The notes under the pieces: model-generated
Database searches by the model: none
The model's input: only the letters and a program-made list of their open reading frames with translations
What the model was told of the DNA's origin: nothing
Source of the DNA: Liolophura sinensis
Lineage: Eukaryota; Mollusca; Polyplacophora; Chitonida; Chitonidae
Direction of reading: 5' to 3'
NCBI RefSeq assembly: GCF_032854445.1
Contig: NC_088305.1
Coordinates: forward strand, 6,203,606 to 6,267,605
Length of the DNA: 64,000 bases
Translations under genes and position numbers: made by a program
Shown: piece by piece, positions 63,223 to 64,000 of the stretch
How positions within the stretch are numbered: position 1 is the first letter of the stretch
Layout: each line of letters starts with the position of its first letter

Positions 63223-64000
63223 ACTGGCGGCCATCGAATAAATGAACAATTCTTGAGCATGGCGTTGAAAGTCAATAAAATACGAAAAGAAAAGCATTAT
63301 TATGTTGCATGAAACTTGCATGAGTTTTTTTTTTTCTTTTTGTTTTTCTAATCCAATATTTAATCCACATGTACATGTACACGTACGTTTGTAAATGACT
63401 GATTAGATGATGTAAAATGAGATCGTTTATTGCCAACAGGGTTCCTCTGTGGCTGCCCATGTGTTTCACTAGGTTTCTTGTGTAGTCCCCTTGTGTTTCC
63501 AGTGCGTCCCCCCCCCACCTCCCGTGTTTCCTCCCCCCCCGCCCCCCACACACACCCCTTGTCTTTCCAGTGCTTTTCCACTGTGTTCTCCCTGTGTACC
63601 CTCTTTGGTTCCTCCGCACTTCATTTCAAGAGACAAAAAAAAAAAGAAAATTGTCTGTGATGCACAGCTGAGGTTTTCTTCGTTAATATCATCCATACAT
63701 GGGAAATCATTCTATATGTAGGATCATTTGATCCTTGAATATATTTTTTTTGAAAGGTGGCACTATATGTCAATGGCGTGGTGTTGAGCAAATCCGACAA
63801 AGCTTGAGACTTGTCTTGATAGCTGAACCACGGAACAATAATTAAGAACGATTTGTCGTATCATGTAGGCGTCGATCATGTACAAGCCGCTAACCATAGT
63901 GGAGGTTCCAGGTCATACTTCTTACAGAATATGTGCCGTTTTCTGTGCTCATTTTGTATCACTGTCACTGCCGGTACTAGATAAGCTTGACCTGTTGATC

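Larger units (their letters stand above)
62158..64000. other. Downstream of SNAPC1: no gene seen
   Basis: Contains two SINE copies, an 86-bp duplication, and C-rich tracts at 63,505-63,550. The 63,272-63,720 frames on both strands come from low-complexity sequence. Confidence 0.55.

Overview
This is nuclear DNA from a eukaryote. Genes are split by GT-AG introns, the sequence is AT-rich, and it is dense in tRNA-derived SINEs and minisatellites. The encoded proteins are animal (IDI, ANKZF1/Vms1, a BTB-Kelch protein, SNAPC1). The SINE tails, with motifs such as gaaatattcttgagtacggc and gagtacgacgttaaac, look like those I associate with molluscs and other lophotrochozoans. I therefore infer a mollusc-like marine invertebrate; the species cannot be fixed from the sequence.

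Layout. (1) 1-6,047, minus strand: 5' part of an isopentenyl-diphosphate isomerase gene (four exons seen, continuing past base 1), including a first exon that encodes a probable mitochondrial presequence. (2) 8,543-25,215, plus strand: a complete ANKZF1/Vms1 gene with 15 coding exons whose phases all agree, giving 956 residues: C2H2 finger, VLRF1 peptidyl-tRNA hydrolase domain, ankyrin region with a large insertion, VIM p97-binding motif and C-terminal treble clef. (3) 27,882-28,081: a gap of exactly 200 N. (4) 28,082-38,070: a near copy of 17,680-27,881 repeating the last seven ANKZF1 exons. The copies begin and end exactly at the gap, so this is most simply two overlapping allelic contig ends that were never merged. 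(5) 38,070-47,600: intergenic DNA filled with SINEs and minisatellites, including a 2.4 kb 29-bp array with higher-order structure. (6) 47,627-50,100, minus strand: a two-exon BTB-BACK-Kelch gene, 604 residues. (7) 51,995-62,157, plus strand: SNAPC1 (SNAP43), ten coding exons, 445 residues, with a 2.8 kb 33-bp minisatellite in one intron. (8) 62,158-64,000: SINE-rich downstream DNA with no gene seen.

The genes form two divergent (head-to-head) pairs, IDI/ANKZF1 and Kelch/SNAPC1. They do not form a pathway: IDI is isoprenoid metabolism, ANKZF1 is ribosome and mitochondrial protein quality control, SNAPC1 is snRNA transcription, and the Kelch protein is probably a Cullin-3 adaptor.

I found no clearly new gene system. 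The points most worth a second look are the probable false duplication, the hypervariable arrays whose lengths differ between the two copies, two SINE families that share a 3' end, a near-perfect 61-bp foldback in the Kelch intron, and the higher-order satellite that has absorbed a SINE fragment. Many of the long open frames lie in minisatellites whose period is a multiple of three; they are not genes.
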